From Liolophura sinensis (Eukaryota; Mollusca; Polyplacophora; Chitonida; Chitonidae), in assembly GCF_032854445.1 (NCBI RefSeq), contig NC_088296.1, positions 24,871,604 through 24,935,603 on the forward strand: DNA of 64,000 nt, written 5' to 3'. Within the stretch, counting starts at the first letter, position 1, and each line of letters opens with the position of its first letter. Made by a program: the position numbers and the translations under genes. Below the pieces are notes generated by a model that saw only the letters and a program-made list of their open reading frames with translations, did no database searches and was not told where the DNA came from. This document shows, one piece after another, positions 46,278-61,200 of the stretch.

Positions 46278-49200
46278 GTAAGTATTAGCACTGTTAAAGG
46301 CAGGTGTTAAAATCCTTAAATGGCATGGCGATCGTACCTGTTGGGGTTTGAACCGATGACATTTGGCATCTTTAATAGCCAGCATTTCTGCCACTAAACC
46401 AAACATGCCAAACAATGTGTACATGATGTGTAAAGTAAGATAATAAAAATATCTTACTTCAAAGCTGCCAAGGTGTACACATGTATCATTTGTACTGCAT
46501 GTATCTATTTATTGTGTCCATTGTTGATGTATACAAGGGTTTTATTGGAGCAATATTTGTAGTGTTATATTTATTATCATTATCTGAAGGCTAATTTGTA
46601 AAACTGACCTACATGGCATGAAAATGAGAAAAAAAATTCTACTACAACAATTAAAGTCAGAGTTTCGTCTGTTGCTGTTAATTATCCAGGTGTCAGTTAT
46701 TATCCAGGTGTCAGTTATTATCCAGCTGTCAGTTATTATCATTGTCAGTTACACATTGATTCAAAGCAACTGTTCATCAGGGTTATAAGTATTATTGTGT
46801 ATACATTATATGTACTTAGATTTCACGAAGACTTCCCAGGTTGTGCTTTGTTAGTATCAGTGACTTGTTACTGTGGTTACAGGTGGGCGTGGCACTCCCA
46901 TGCCATGGTATGAACCCCCCACGCCTTCCCACTCTACCCCCGCAGTTCAGTTTGCACCAGGAAGTGATTGACATCAGCGGGAAGCGATTGGTGGCTTCAA
47001 CGGTGAGTGCCTGTAATTAGCTGATTATCAGACCAAGGCTAAACGGTTCACTGTTAATAATTAATCCTAACTGTTAAAAAATTACAGGCTTCAAAGTAGT
47101 TGAATATGAAACTGATTATATCTGTCACTGCCCAGACAAATTGTTCAAACTGATCAAATCTGGCAGGATTCAAGGTGGGTATTCCACATGACAGCATTCT
47201 GGATAAGTGGCATTTTCCAAGCAAAGCTGTTTTAAAATAAAAGAAAGTTAAAATATGAATTATGATTCATCACATACACAACTGAAAACTATGTGTAAAA
47301 CTACTTTTATTTATATATTTTTTTAGATTTTTTGGAGATTGTTGAAAGGCATTTGAATATTTGAATACATTTGTGGGCTGTATGAGCCATATTGACAGTA
47401 TCTAGGAAATCTGACGTCACATCACCTTTTTCCTGATGTTCACGAGAAGGAAGCAGTTTTGGGAACATTATTTCAGTAATCCTTTACTCGTAGATAAAAA
47501 GAGCTTTTCTTACATTCAGTGTCCTGAATAGAGTTGGAAAAACTTTCTGTGATGTTCTGAGTTCCTAGACTCTGATAGTATGGTCCATAAAACTCACCAA
47601 AGTTTCAAATGTTTGAATACCTTTAACTCTCTTCACAAAAATCTAAAAAAAAAAAATAAATGAAAGTGTATTAATACATAGTTTTAAGCAGTTTTTGGAC
47701 TGATGTCTACTTCGAGTTTTAGAGGTCCTTTTCTTTAACTGATCAAAACATGCAGGATTCAAGATGAGTATAGTTGTAACTGATATGACGGTTGAATTGT
47801 TCTATTTAAACTGATCAAACTTTGCTGATAGCTGGTAGCTGGTACATGTAGTCTCAAGTGATTTGTGATAATTTGTACCCCTTTGTTGTGGTTTATCTTA
47901 TGATAATTTGTTCACCTATGATTTGTTCTCCTAAGATAATTTGTCTTGTTGTGATGATCTCTTTGCTTTTGATAAATTGTCTCTTATGATAATTTGTTTG
48001 CTCTTATGATTGTCCCATTGTGATAAGTTATCCCTTTTGTCAATTTGTCCCCTTGTAATAATTTGCTCACTCTTGTGATAACTAGTTGCATTGTGGTAAT
48101 TTGTCCCCTTTTGATAACTTGTCCCTCTCATGATAATTTGTCACCTTTGTGATAAGTTGTCTCCCTTGTGATAATTTGTCCCTTTGTTACAGGAGATATT
48201 TGACTATCATGCTAAGCTGGCCAGGACAGACCTGGTGCCTCCCCCAAAGTCTGACCTGGAGAGACGGTTTGGTGCGCGACCTGTCACGATCATTGGTGAC
48301 TTTAACACAGGTACGCTAATCTTCATAATCAGTGGCATACAGGTACACGTATGTAGCATCTTAGTAGGTGGAGTCATTCTGTTTGTTTGTCTTTCGGCTC
48401 CCTTCAGTTTAACTTTAAAATACTGTAAAGTACTTATTATTGCTGGAATTTATTTTCGCGGATTTTCTCCAAAAATGTGTTCACGAGAATTAATTTTGGT
48501 GGATTTAAGAGAATACTGAAGAAAATTTTCCAATTTATAATATGGCCGAAATTATTCAAGCACGTCAAACAGGTATCCTCATGAGTGGCTTTAATCCTCC
48601 TTTGTTTCCTGCGGTGTTGCTAATCCTCAAAATCTGGATCAGAGATTAAAACAATGGAGGATGTATTATCACTATGTAAGAAGACTACTTTCGCGCCTAC
48701 CGTGAGGAGTACTCAGACAGGTGTCAATTCTTTTCGAACAATTGATGAGTACTTTTAAACACCTGGCAAAGTGACCTGTCAGCTTTTGAGGAGTTTAATG
48801 CAGAACATAAGAATTGACTGTTATAGGCGTTAGTTACTCATTCTTTATCAAGCAACACAGTAAGTTTTTGCATAGTTTTCGGTTTTAATCATCCCCTGTA
48901 GCTGATCAGAAACCGATAGCATTGCCGTAGCTGTCAAACAGTCATTGTGTTGTTGTACACACTTCACAGTTTGTTAGAAGCTCACTCATTGGACCTCAGG
49001 AGAGACACAGCCAATGGGACAGCGTGTATCAGAGCGACATTCATAAGAAGCCAGTACGTGCTGGTATCTACTTTTCTTTCACTTTACTGGCACAGTGAAC
49101 ATTAATCAAACTAGAGACGAATGAACTCCCACTTTGTTTTATACCCACCGAGCCTTAACACCAGAGATTGTATACATTTAAACCATAATTTCCCTTCCCT

Positions 49201-52200
49201 CCTGTTAAAAACTTTAGCTGACCCGTTGGGCTTTCTTAGCACAACTCCTGTCAGCCTGGCAAAGATTTCACTTCATTATAAATACTGCCTATAGTTTATC
49301 ATCCAATATTGAATATTTTTTGCTGGAATTATTCTTCGCTGTAGTAAATTATTCACCGTGAAATGTGCGAAAATTAGTTCCATGTGAAAATTAAGAACTT
49401 CACAGTATATCAAATTTTTACTGCACCACACACATTCATGCAGTCATGGAGAAGAGCCCTTTTTGTTTTTCTTGACCTTGATCTTTGTTCTCAAGGTCAT
49501 CATTCCTATGTAAACTCTAGTGAGCTATGTATTTAAAAACCTAAATACCAACAGTGCTAAAGGTTGAGAGGTACTGGGCACAAACAGAAGTAGTTTTCAT
49601 TCACCTGTATGAGTTATAGACAAATATTATCATACCTGTGGTCCGCAGGGCCTGCATAGGCTTTACCACATTTTATAATATTAATGAACTGAGTTTTTAA
49701 ACTAGTGTTCATGTGTTTTTCACCAAATTTGCTGCAAGGGAGGTAAATGTGCTGTCTTACGTGCATTATCTCCCCTTGTCTAGCACACTGTCATTAATCA
49801 CTGATTCAGGAAAGATAGTAGCTTGTCAAAGTCCTGTAATGCATTTAGGTCCACATTTAATATAATTTTCTATAATGTACATATTCTCAAAGAATGGTTA
49901 CAAAAGGGATTTAGTTCATGTACATTGTGGATTATCAGATTACTAATGCTATTTGTGTAAAGGAAATGCAAAAGAAATGCACTACGTATATAATATTTCA
50001 ATTTGAAGATGAAATTTGCCTTTAATGTCCTGGCAATGATCAAGAATTATGGCTTTCAGCCTTTCGAAAATCAGTTCATTTCACGTCGAAAAAGTGGCAG
50101 AAAATTGGCATCTTTCGACGCTACATAGCTTTTCAAGTCGAGTACCCTTTAGTATGCTAATTTGGGTTAAAATATTATCAGAAGAAAACGTGAACTGAAT
50201 GCCTTATATACCAGCTTTTATTGTCGAAAGTACAGATAAATCTTTGTAGAGTCAGAGCACATGGTTATAGGGAAATTTTTCATACATTTAAGTAGTAATT
50301 ATCGAGCAGTATTCCTCATAATTTGTACTTTTTTTAGAACATTAATTTGGGAGCCTGTAAAGGGTATCAAAATATACTCATATTTAACTCTGACATGCAT
50401 ACATTTACCTGTGTGTGATTGAAAGATCGTGGAAAGTCATACACATGTACCAACTATCTCACTGTTGTTGCTGCTTTGGGTTTACTCTCTAAAAATGTAA
50501 ACAGAATTAATTCAGCTTTGAACACAGTTACAAGCCAGCTTTGAACACAGTTACAAGCCAGGAATCTTCATTACCATGACCACCAGGACCACTGAGGCAG
50601 ACGAGCGTCTGCCTCAGAGTTAGGAGACCCAGGATCAAACCAGGGTTGGGTCATACCAAACACTTCAGAAATGGTACTGACAGGTTAGAGCAAGGAAACA
50701 GGGCTGGTTGACCAGCTGTCAATATAATGTGACTGGATGAAGTGTCATGTCTGGTGTCTTTGTAATATATGTACACACACCTAACTCCTCATCGTCGTAT
50801 GACTGAATATTTGTACAGCATTAAACCCCAATCATTCGTTCATTCAATCATTCATTCATTCAATCATTCATTCAATCATTCATTCGTTCTCCATGACCAG
50901 GATACAGATATGTGATTGACCGCTGGCAGAGGAACTGCACCATGGGGCCCCTCACGGTACAGTCCTGGGCGGTACAGACCGGTCCCGGGACGTATGTCAC
51001 CATGAGGCATTCGTACGACCTTTTCGATCAGGTAGCGACATCTGCCGCCTACCAATACAAGGGACAGGTGAGTCAGTGTACTGATGAGGTGTGGACTCAA
51101 ACCCAGCCTCCAACTGGGAATTGGTAAGTTCCCCCACCTTCACTGCTTGCTGAGGCGTACACATGTAGGTGTCAGTAAACGATTGTCATCTGGCTGTCTG
51201 TTTGGTCTTACGTTCTCCCCCTTTTTTTCCACCAGTATGTATGCATACCTGTACGTCACATGTGGGAGCGGTCATCAGTAACTTGCCAGAGGTCGGTAGG
51301 TTTTATCCCGGGCACTCCGGCGTTCTTGCACATAAAACTGCGGGCCATTTTGGTGGAAAACATGTGGTTCTCAGGGAATGTTAGACCACGCAGCAGTTAG
51401 ATGGGTTTCCTTAGGGAATGTTAGACAACACGGCAGCCTGATGGGTTTCCCCAGGGAATGTTGGACCACACGGCAGCCTGATGGGTTTCCTCAGGAAATG
51501 TTAGACCACACAGCAGCCAGATGAGTTTCCTGAGGGCATGTTAGACCACACAGCAGCCAGATGGGTTTCCTCAGGGAATGTTAGACCACTCGGCAGCCTG
51601 ATGGGTTTCCGCAGGAAATGCTGGACCACACGGCAGCCTGATGTGTTTCCTCAGGAAATGTTAGACCACACGGCAGCCAGATGGGCTTCCTCAGAGCATG
51701 TTGGACAACACGGCAGCCCGATGGGTTTCCTCAGGAAATGTTGGACCACACAGCAGCCTGATGCGTTTCCTCAGGGAATGTTAGACCACACAGCAGCCAG
51801 ATGGGTTTCCTCAGAGCATGTTGGACAACACGGCAGCCCGATGGGTTTCCTTAGAGCATGTTAGACCACACGGCAGCCCGATGGGTTTCCTCAGGGAATG
51901 TTGGACCACACAGCAGCCAGATGAGTTTCCTCAGGGCATGTTGGACCACACTGCATCCTGATGGGTTTCCTCAGGGCATGTTGGACAACACGGCAGCCCG
52001 ATGGGTTTCCTCAGGGCATGCTGGACCACACAGCAGCCAGATGGGTTTCCTCAACAATTTAAGCACCACAAACATGATGAACAGTAAAAGCGGGGAAAAT
52101 TGTCAATGCTAGGCACCCATAGTTTTAGCCAGAATTGGAAATTGGGCCATCTTATTTCCAATTTTCTCCTATTTTTCTAAAAGACACTGAGACAACATGG

Positions 52201-55200
52201 ATTTGAACCCATACCCAGTACTTTGTGTGCCTCATAATTTAAGAGTCGTGCCACTTACCAATGATCCCCACCCCTTGTGCAGTAGTCGCTATGCATGTAC
52301 AGTGAAGCTGTCAGTTGTTCTCTGTCCGCTCCTCTAATTTTGACTTTTATGACATGTACATGTAGTACAACTGTACAGTGCACATGTACACTAATTCTTC
52401 AACTTTTTCAGCCACCTCTGCAACCAATATTTTGAGAGAACTATGAGCTAAGGGGTGTAGAGAAATGATTAGCACAGTTTAATGAAGCTTGCATCATTAA
52501 TGGCTCAAGCAAATAATTTTAGCATGATTTTCAAAATAATTGTTTGCATAACTTCCAGTGAAAAAAGTGCTTTAGTCGTTCAAAATGTTGATGATTTCAT
52601 TCTGAAAAGGGTGGATACCACAAAGTGATTTTTGATTTGCATGAAAAAATACTATTTATATTTGTTCATGGAGATGAAAATTGTGGTCAGCCCAATGGAT
52701 GAAATTTATTAGGTTTGCTCAGTTTGAAATTGTAGATATGGAGAACCTTGTGCACAAACTACATACGTGTTGTACATGTAGTATAACACCGAGCCTTGTG
52801 CACAAACTACATACGTGTTGTACATGTAGTATAACACCGAGCCTTGTGCACAAACTACATACGTGTTGTACATGTAGTATAACACCGAGCCTTGTGCACA
52901 AACTACATACGTGTTGTACATGTAGTATAACACCGAGCCTTGTGCACAAACTACATACGTGTTGTACATGTAGTGTAACACCGAGCCTTGTGCACAAACT
53001 ACGTACGTGTTGTACATGTAGTATAACACCCAGCCTTGTGCACAAACTACATACGTGTTGTACATGTAGTATAACACCGAGCCTTGCGCACAAACTACAT
53101 ACGTGTTGTACATGTAGTATAACACCGAGCCTTGCGCACAAACTACATACGTGTTGTACATGTAGTATAACACCGAGCCTTGCGCACAAACTACATACGT
53201 GTTGTACATGTAGTATAACACCGAGCCTTGCGCACAAACTACATACGTGTTGTACATGTAGTATAACACCGAGCCTTGCGCACAAACTACATACGTGTTG
53301 TACATGTAGTATAACACCGAGCCTTGCGCACAAACTACATACGTGTTGTACATGTAGTATAACACCGAGCCTTGCGCACAAACTACATACGTGTTGTACA
53401 TGTAGTATAACACCGAGCCTTGCGCACAAACTACATACGTGTTGTACATGTAGTATAACACCGAGCCTTGCGCACAAACTACATACGTGTTGTACATGTA
53501 GTATAACACCGAGCCTTGCGCACAAACTACATACGTGTTGTACATGTAGTATAACACCGAGCCTTGCGCACAAACTACATACGTGTTGTACATGTAGTAT
53601 AACACCGAGCCTTGCGCACAAACTACATACGTGTTGTACATGTAGTATAACACCGAGCCTTGTGCACAAACTACATACGTGTTGTACATGTAGTATAACA
53701 CCGAGCCTTGCGCACAAACTACATACGTGTTGTACATGTAGTATAACACCGAGTTGAATTGCTGTTTTATGGAACACTGAATCTATTGTCAGTGTTGTCA
53801 GAGGGTGTAGCGACTTAAATAAAACTTGAAATCATGCAATTTGTGGGAAATGTAGACTATCTGAGTGCTTTTTGCCTATAGTAGACATATTTACACAGTT
53901 GTAAATCCTGAAAAACACGAAAATCATAAAAACATCAAAATTGCACTAAAGTAAAAAGGTGTGCTTACAGTTTTACTTTTATTCCGTTTTTTTATTTTCT
54001 TTAAAGTGTTGATTGGCCCATAAAACACAAAATAGAATTGATATTGCCTGACTTGCCATTGGCACAGTGTAGACTTCACATTACATAAGCTTCTGATTTC
54101 CTGTCATACCTGTTTGTATGTGAAAGTCACCTTGGCCTAAGCTATTCAGACTGCCCAGTAGTTGAGATCAGTGATGTAGGGAGCATTTAGCATGTGGGAA
54201 ATTTGGTCCATAACTTGCCAAAGGTTGGTGGTTTTATACGTTGTTTCCATTTGTTTTCCACCCATAAAACTGACTGCTATGGTATATTAAAAGTTCAAAA
54301 ATTTTGAATATGACATTACGCTTCAATGAAATAAATAAATAAATGAGATGTGATGTCACCAGCAGCTTTGGACTGTTCTGTCCCAGTTCTGCAGCCCAAA
54401 GTCAGGAGGATTGTGTCAGGTGCTGTCTGGTATGCCTTGCCTTTCGACACTGCTCAGCTGCCTCTGCACGCTTTTATTTTCTGTTTCAGTTTTCCCAGAA
54501 ACCAGTAAATTTCCCAGAAACCTGTAAATTTCACAGAAACATGTCATTTTCCAAGAAACTTGTCAATTTCTAAGAAACCAGTAAATTTTCGCCATCATGT
54601 TAGTGAAATATTCTTCTATATGGATACATGTATTCAAAAAACTGAAGTATTTTATATACACATGGGATAATTTTGAGAATTAATTTGATGTCGTCCACAG
54701 ACACAGATAAGAAATCTCACAGTTGATCAGTGGACAAAATCCAGCAATTCTGGAGCCGAGGAAAAAGTCTTCATTCTTGCGGTATGTTTTGTCAGACGCT
54801 GTCAACTTCAAACAAACATTGTTTTTCTTAGTAAAGATGAACTGAAAAGTTTAAAAAGACAAAAGACACTTCATGTTATTGATGCTATTACGCTGATTTT
54901 TGGCAAAAATGTATGAGCACAAATTCAGTATAATTTTTGCTGTTATAAAAATATTTGTTACTGTTCAAAATTAGTAATGTAGTTCTAAATATTTATATTG
55001 AGTGGCAAATTAATTTTTTCAAAGTTAAGATTCAGTTGAACACTATATATGGTACAGGTCTTATATTTACTGAAACTCAATGATATGAGCTATTCTTGGT
55101 AAGTACCAAAAAAATTGTTTTGAGTAGCAAATAGCTGTGTTTGTAGAAATTCTCCAGTACACAGGTAGCCCCCTTAATTTTAATTGTGTTAGATTATTTT

Positions 55201-58200
55201 GTTATTGTATGTGTTCTTTGAAATTTATTGCTTTGTGGACAGAAGAAAATCACTCAAATCTGGATTTTTTCTCAAATTTCAGAATGCATTTCCATCTCAT
55301 TTAAACATGTTAACATTTACTTTATGTAAAACCCTATTATAGTACACAAGGAAAAATTTATATTTGTGAATTATTTTTCCAGTGAAAGCTGGAAATACCT
55401 CTTTTCATGGTATCTTCATACTTTCACTTTGACAGCATGACTGGACATCAGTTTCAGAGGAGTCTCAGGGCCCAGCGACAGACATACCCGTTGGCCTGAG
55501 CATTAACCATTATGAGGTAAACTTTGATTATTTTCAGACAAAATAAATGATTTGAGCTGTTCTCATTACATTGGCAGCCGTTGACAGGTTCTCACCACAG
55601 TGTGGCTAAGTCATGGTTTGCTGTCATTGTTTATAGACATACCTTCTCTTGTTGACACCTGAGGGGGCCTCTGTGGCCAAGAGGGTACGCACGCCATGGC
55701 AGCACAATGGCCCAGGAGGCGCTGTGAGTTCATCCAGCTGGCTTCCTCTCCGGCCATAGGTGGAAAGTCTGCCAGCAACCTGTGGATGGTCATGGGTTTC
55801 CTCCGGGATCTCCCCGGTTTCCTTCCACAGTTGTATTCGTGAAATATTCTTGAGTACAGCATAAAACACAACCAAGTAAAATCAAATAAATTGTTTACAT
55901 CTGAGCCTTTTAACAGTCAGCTGTTTGTCCTCTGAGGTAACTGGTCAAGGTGGGGTGGGAGTTTGAGGCTGTTTGAACAGTTATAATAGAGAGGTGTTGG
56001 GAGACGGTATCTTTGACCCCAGAAATGGACACTATAGCAGTATAGTACAATACAAGAAAATAGGGCTGTGCCGAAATTACCTCCCTTGTTTGTCACTCTC
56101 CCGTTTAAAAGGTGTGTTCTTAGGAGTAAGCTGTGGTTAGGTTGGACCTTGTAAAATGCCTAATGGTAAGTTTCAGAGATAAGGCGGAACCATAAGCTAG
56201 TTGAAGATAAAATTGAAACAGATTTTAAATTTGTGAACTTATTTTTACTATCCAGGATACATGTTATGTATTTTTTTGAAAATAAAATCAGAGGTAACTT
56301 TAAATCCCGGCTGTAATTAAGTACAACTGACAGGAGGTTCATAAGCTGAAAAACATAGACCTCGTTCAAGGTCCCTCGACATTTCTGCAACTGTCAAAGG
56401 CTGATACGTTTTTTTTTTGCATTCTGTCGCCTAGAAATTATTTGCTGCTGTCATGATATAATATACATACTGTATGCTTTAATAGGCAAGGTCCCACTTC
56501 TCATTTCACACCTCACAAACTAATCTTGCATTAAGTTATGAGCGTCCCATCACACATGAACAGTGATCATTTGGGAACTTCACAAATCCCCTGTCCAAGG
56601 CTAGGTTTGAACCTTAACCTTAGATGTCCAGGATCTGGACATAACCAACTGGCAGCGACCCAATCCCAAAAGGTCAAAATTAAAGAATTAGTCTTTTTTA
56701 AATTCAGAAGGGGTGTATTTGATTGATGTTTTTATGCTATATTCAAGAAGATTTCACATATGTGACGGCAGCCAGCATTATGGTGCAAGAAAACCGGGCA
56801 CAGCCCAGTGGAAACCCACGACCATCGGCAGGTTGCTACCACACCTTCACACATACGGCCGGAGAGGAAACCTGCATGTGCTGGACTTGAAAAATTTGAA
56901 TTCGTTTCTATAATCCTGATGATTTGACTACCCCTATGTTGTGTTTCTATAATCCTGATGATTTGACTACCCCTATGTTGTGTTTCTATAATCCTGATGA
57001 TTTGACTACCCCTATGTTGTGTTTTCTATAATCCTGATGATTTGACCTACCCCATGTTGTGTTTCTATAGTCCTGATGATTTGACTATCCCCACGTTGTG
57101 TTTCTATAATCGTGATGATTTGACTATCCCCATGTTGTGTTTCTATAATCCTGATGATTTGACTACCCCCATGTTGTGTTTTCTATAATCCTGATGATTT
57201 GACTATCCCCATGTTGTGTTTCTACAATCCTGATGATTTGACTATCCCCATGTTGTGTTTCTATAGTCCTGATGATTTGACTATCCCCTATGTTGTGTTT
57301 CTATAATCCTGATGATTTGACTACCCCCATGTTGTGTTTCTATAATCCTGATGATTTGACTATCCCCACGTTGTGTTTCTATAATCCTGATGATTTGACT
57401 ATCCTCATGTTGTGTTTCTATAATCCTGATGATTTGACTACCCCCATGTTGTGTTTCTATAATACTGATGATTTGACTATCCCCACGTTGTATTTCTATA
57501 ATCCTGATGATTTGACTATCCCCATGTTGTATTTCTGTAATCCTGATGATTTGACTACCCCCATGTTGTGTTTCTATAATCCTGATGATTTGACTATCCC
57601 CATGTTGTGTTTCTATAATCCTGATGATTTGACTATCTCCATGTTGTATTTCTATAATCCTGATAATTTGACTACCCCCATGTTGTGTTTCTATAATCCT
57701 GATGATTTGACTATCCCCATGTTGTGTTTCTATAATCCTGATAATTTGACTACCCCCATGTTGTGTTTCTATAATCCCGATGATTTGACTATCCCCATGT
57801 TGTATTTCTGTAATCCTGATAATTTGACTACCCCCATGTTGTGTTTCTATAATCCTGATGATTTGACTATCCCCATGTTGTGTTTCTATAATCCTGATGA
57901 TTTGACTATCTCCATGTTGTATTTCTATAATCCTGATAATTTAACTACCCCCATGTTGTGTTTCTATAATCCTGATGATTTGACTATCCCCATGTTGTGT
58001 TTCTATAATCCTGATGATTTGACTATCCCCATGTTGTGTTTCCATAGTCCTGATGATTTGACTATCCCCATGTTGTGTTTCTATAATCCTGATGATTTGA
58101 CTACCCCCATGTTGTGTTTCTATAATCCTGATGATTTGACTATCCCCATGTTGTGTTTCTATAATCCTGATGATTTGACTATCTCCATGTTGTATTTCTA

Positions 58201-61200
58201 TAATCCTGATAATTTGACTACCCCCATGTTGTGTTTCTATAACCCTGATAATTTGACTATCCCCATGTTGTGTTTCTATAATCCTGATGATTTGACTATC
58301 CCCATGTTGTGTTTCTATAATCCTGATGATTTGACTACCCCCATGTTGTCTTTCTATAGTCCTGATGATTTGACTACCCCCATGTTGTCTTTCTATAATC
58401 CTGATGATTTGACTACCCCCATGTTGTATTTCTATAATCCCGATGATTTGACTATCCTCACGTTTCTGTTTTACAGTCAGGAGTGCTAGCGTTCCAGCAG
58501 ATGTACCACATCTATGACTTCTACAAGGGTCACCCGGAGAGGACGGCCTTTGACATCAAGGACTGCTTTTCTTTCAATAATGAATACAAGACCCTCATGT
58601 TCATGCTGGAAGGTAAGACTGTTCTCAGCAGGTTTTGGCAGAGTTGTTACAGAGAGAGAGTGTAAGACTCTGCTTTCTGAATTTGGTTACATTTTATAGT
58701 CAGGGCATGTTTAATCTGTCAGTGTCCAGTGAGCGCGTGGAAGCCAGGGTGATATGCCATCTCATTTGAGTGAGATCAACATAAAATGAGACAAGTTTGT
58801 GTTCCAGATATCAAATCTTGTGCTACATGTGCATAATAAAAATCACAAGTTTTAAAGGCAAAGAAAACACTAACATGAAGTATTTGTCCAATGAAAGCCC
58901 AGTAAAAACTGTGCACAAAAATAGTTGGATTTTTTTTTTTTTACAATTTTTTCAGCCCAGAAAAATGCATTTGGAACTTTGGATTCTTTGGATACCTTAT
59001 CTGACCATATTGGGACCACAGTGACATCACATCAGGCCTTTGCCTCTTCATCGTTTTAATTGCATATACGTGTAGATCTATAAATGCACTCATCAAATGG
59101 ACCCTGAAACAAACTATTTCAAAGAAAAAAGATGGATGTGACGTCACTGATACCCTCTGGGTCACTACAGACCACCACAGAATCTGGATTTGACGTCACT
59201 GATACCCTCTGGGTCACTACAGACCACCACAGAAGCTGGATGTGACGTCACTGATACCCTCTGGGTCACTACAGACCACCACAGAATCTGGATGTGACGT
59301 CACTGATACCCTGTGGGTCACTACAGACCACCACAGAATCTGGATGTGACGTCACTGATACCCTCTGGGTCACTACAGACCACCACAGAATCTGGATGTG
59401 ACGTCACTGATACCCTCTGGGTCACTACAGACCACCACAGAATCTGGATGTGACGTCACTGATACCCTCTGGGTCACTACAGACCACCACAGAATCTGGA
59501 TGTGACGTCACTGATACCCTGTGGGTCACTACAGACCACCACAGAATCTGGATGTGACGTCACTGATACCCTGTGGGTCACTACAGACCACCACAGAATC
59601 TGGATGTGACGTCACTGATACCCTCTGGGTCACTACAGACCACCACAGAATCTGGATGTGACGTCACTGATACCCTCTGGGTCACTACAGACCACCACAG
59701 AATCTGGATGTGACGTCACTGATACCCTCTGGGTCACTACAGACCACCACAGAATCTGGATGTGACGTCACTGATACCCTCTGGGTCACTACAGACCACC
59801 ACAGAATCTGGATGTGACGTCACTGATACCCTCTGGGTCACTACAGACCACCACAGAATCTGGATGTGACGTCACTGATACCCTCTGGGTCACTACAGAC
59901 CACCACAGAATCTGGATGTGACGTCACTGATACCCTCTGGGTCACTACAGACCACCACAGAATCTGGATGTGACGTCACTGATACCCTCTGGGTCACTAC
60001 AGACCACCACAGAATCTGGATGTGACGTCACTGATACCCTCTGGGTCACTACAGACCACCACAGAATCTGGATGTGACGTCACTGATACCCTCTGGGTCA
60101 CTACAGACCACCACAGAATCTGGATGTGACGTCACTGATACCCTCTGGGTCACTACAGACCACCACAGAATCTGGATGTGACGTCACTGATACCCTCTGG
60201 GTCACTACAGACCACCACAGAATCTGGATGTGACGTCACTGATACCCTCTGGGTCACTACAGACCACCACAGAATCTGGATGTGACGTCACTGATACCCT
60301 TTGGGTCACTACAGACCACCACAGAATCTGGATGTGACGTCACTGATACCCTTTGGGTCACTACAGACCACCACAGAATCTGGATGTGACGTCACTGATA
60401 CCCTTTGGGTCACTACAGACCACCACAGAATCTGGATGTGACCTCACTGATACCCTCTGGGTCACTACAGACCACCACAGAATCTGGATGTGACCTCACT
60501 GATACCCTCTGGGTCACTACAGACCACCACAGAATCTGGATGTGACGTCACTGATACCCTCTGGGTCACTACAGACCACCACAGAATCTGGATGTGACGT
60601 CACTGATACCCTTTGGGTCACTACAGACCACCACAGAATCTGGATGTGACGTCACTGATACCCTCTGGGTCACTACAGACCACCACAGAATCTGGATGTG
60701 ACGTCACTGATACCCTCTGGGTCACTACAGACCACCACAGAATCTGGATGTGACGTCACTGATACCCTTTGGGTCACTACAGACCACCACAGAATCTGGA
60801 TGTGACGTCACTGATACCCTCTGGGTCACTACAGACCACCACAGAATCTGGATGTGACGTCACTGATACCCTCTGGGTCACTACAGACCACCACAGAATC
60901 TGGATGTGACGTCACTGATACCCTCTGGGTCACTACAGACCACCACAGAATCTGATGTTTTAAAACCATTCTATGTGGTTGGAAAAACCATTTATAAAAA
61001 ATATGTGGAACATATTTTCATGGACAATGTTTAATGGTCTTTCACCTGATATACACTTCATTTTAGTGTTTTCTTGGCCTTTGCTATAGTACATGCAATG
61101 TGGTCTCCCCATCATCAGTGAGCATCTGTGGATATAACTGTGCAAATCAGGGGACATAACTACCCACTGGGATATAACTGTGCATATCAGGGGACATGAC

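Noticed and set aside
52681-53777. Three overlapping frames of about 350 codons in the 48-bp array
   Set aside because: Three frames on two strands are open at once because the unit is 48 bp; this is an arithmetic effect, not a repeat protein.
57290-58489. 399-codon frame with 13-residue periodicity
   Set aside because: It is intronic, and it enters exon 7 in the wrong frame and stops there; it reflects the 39-bp unit.
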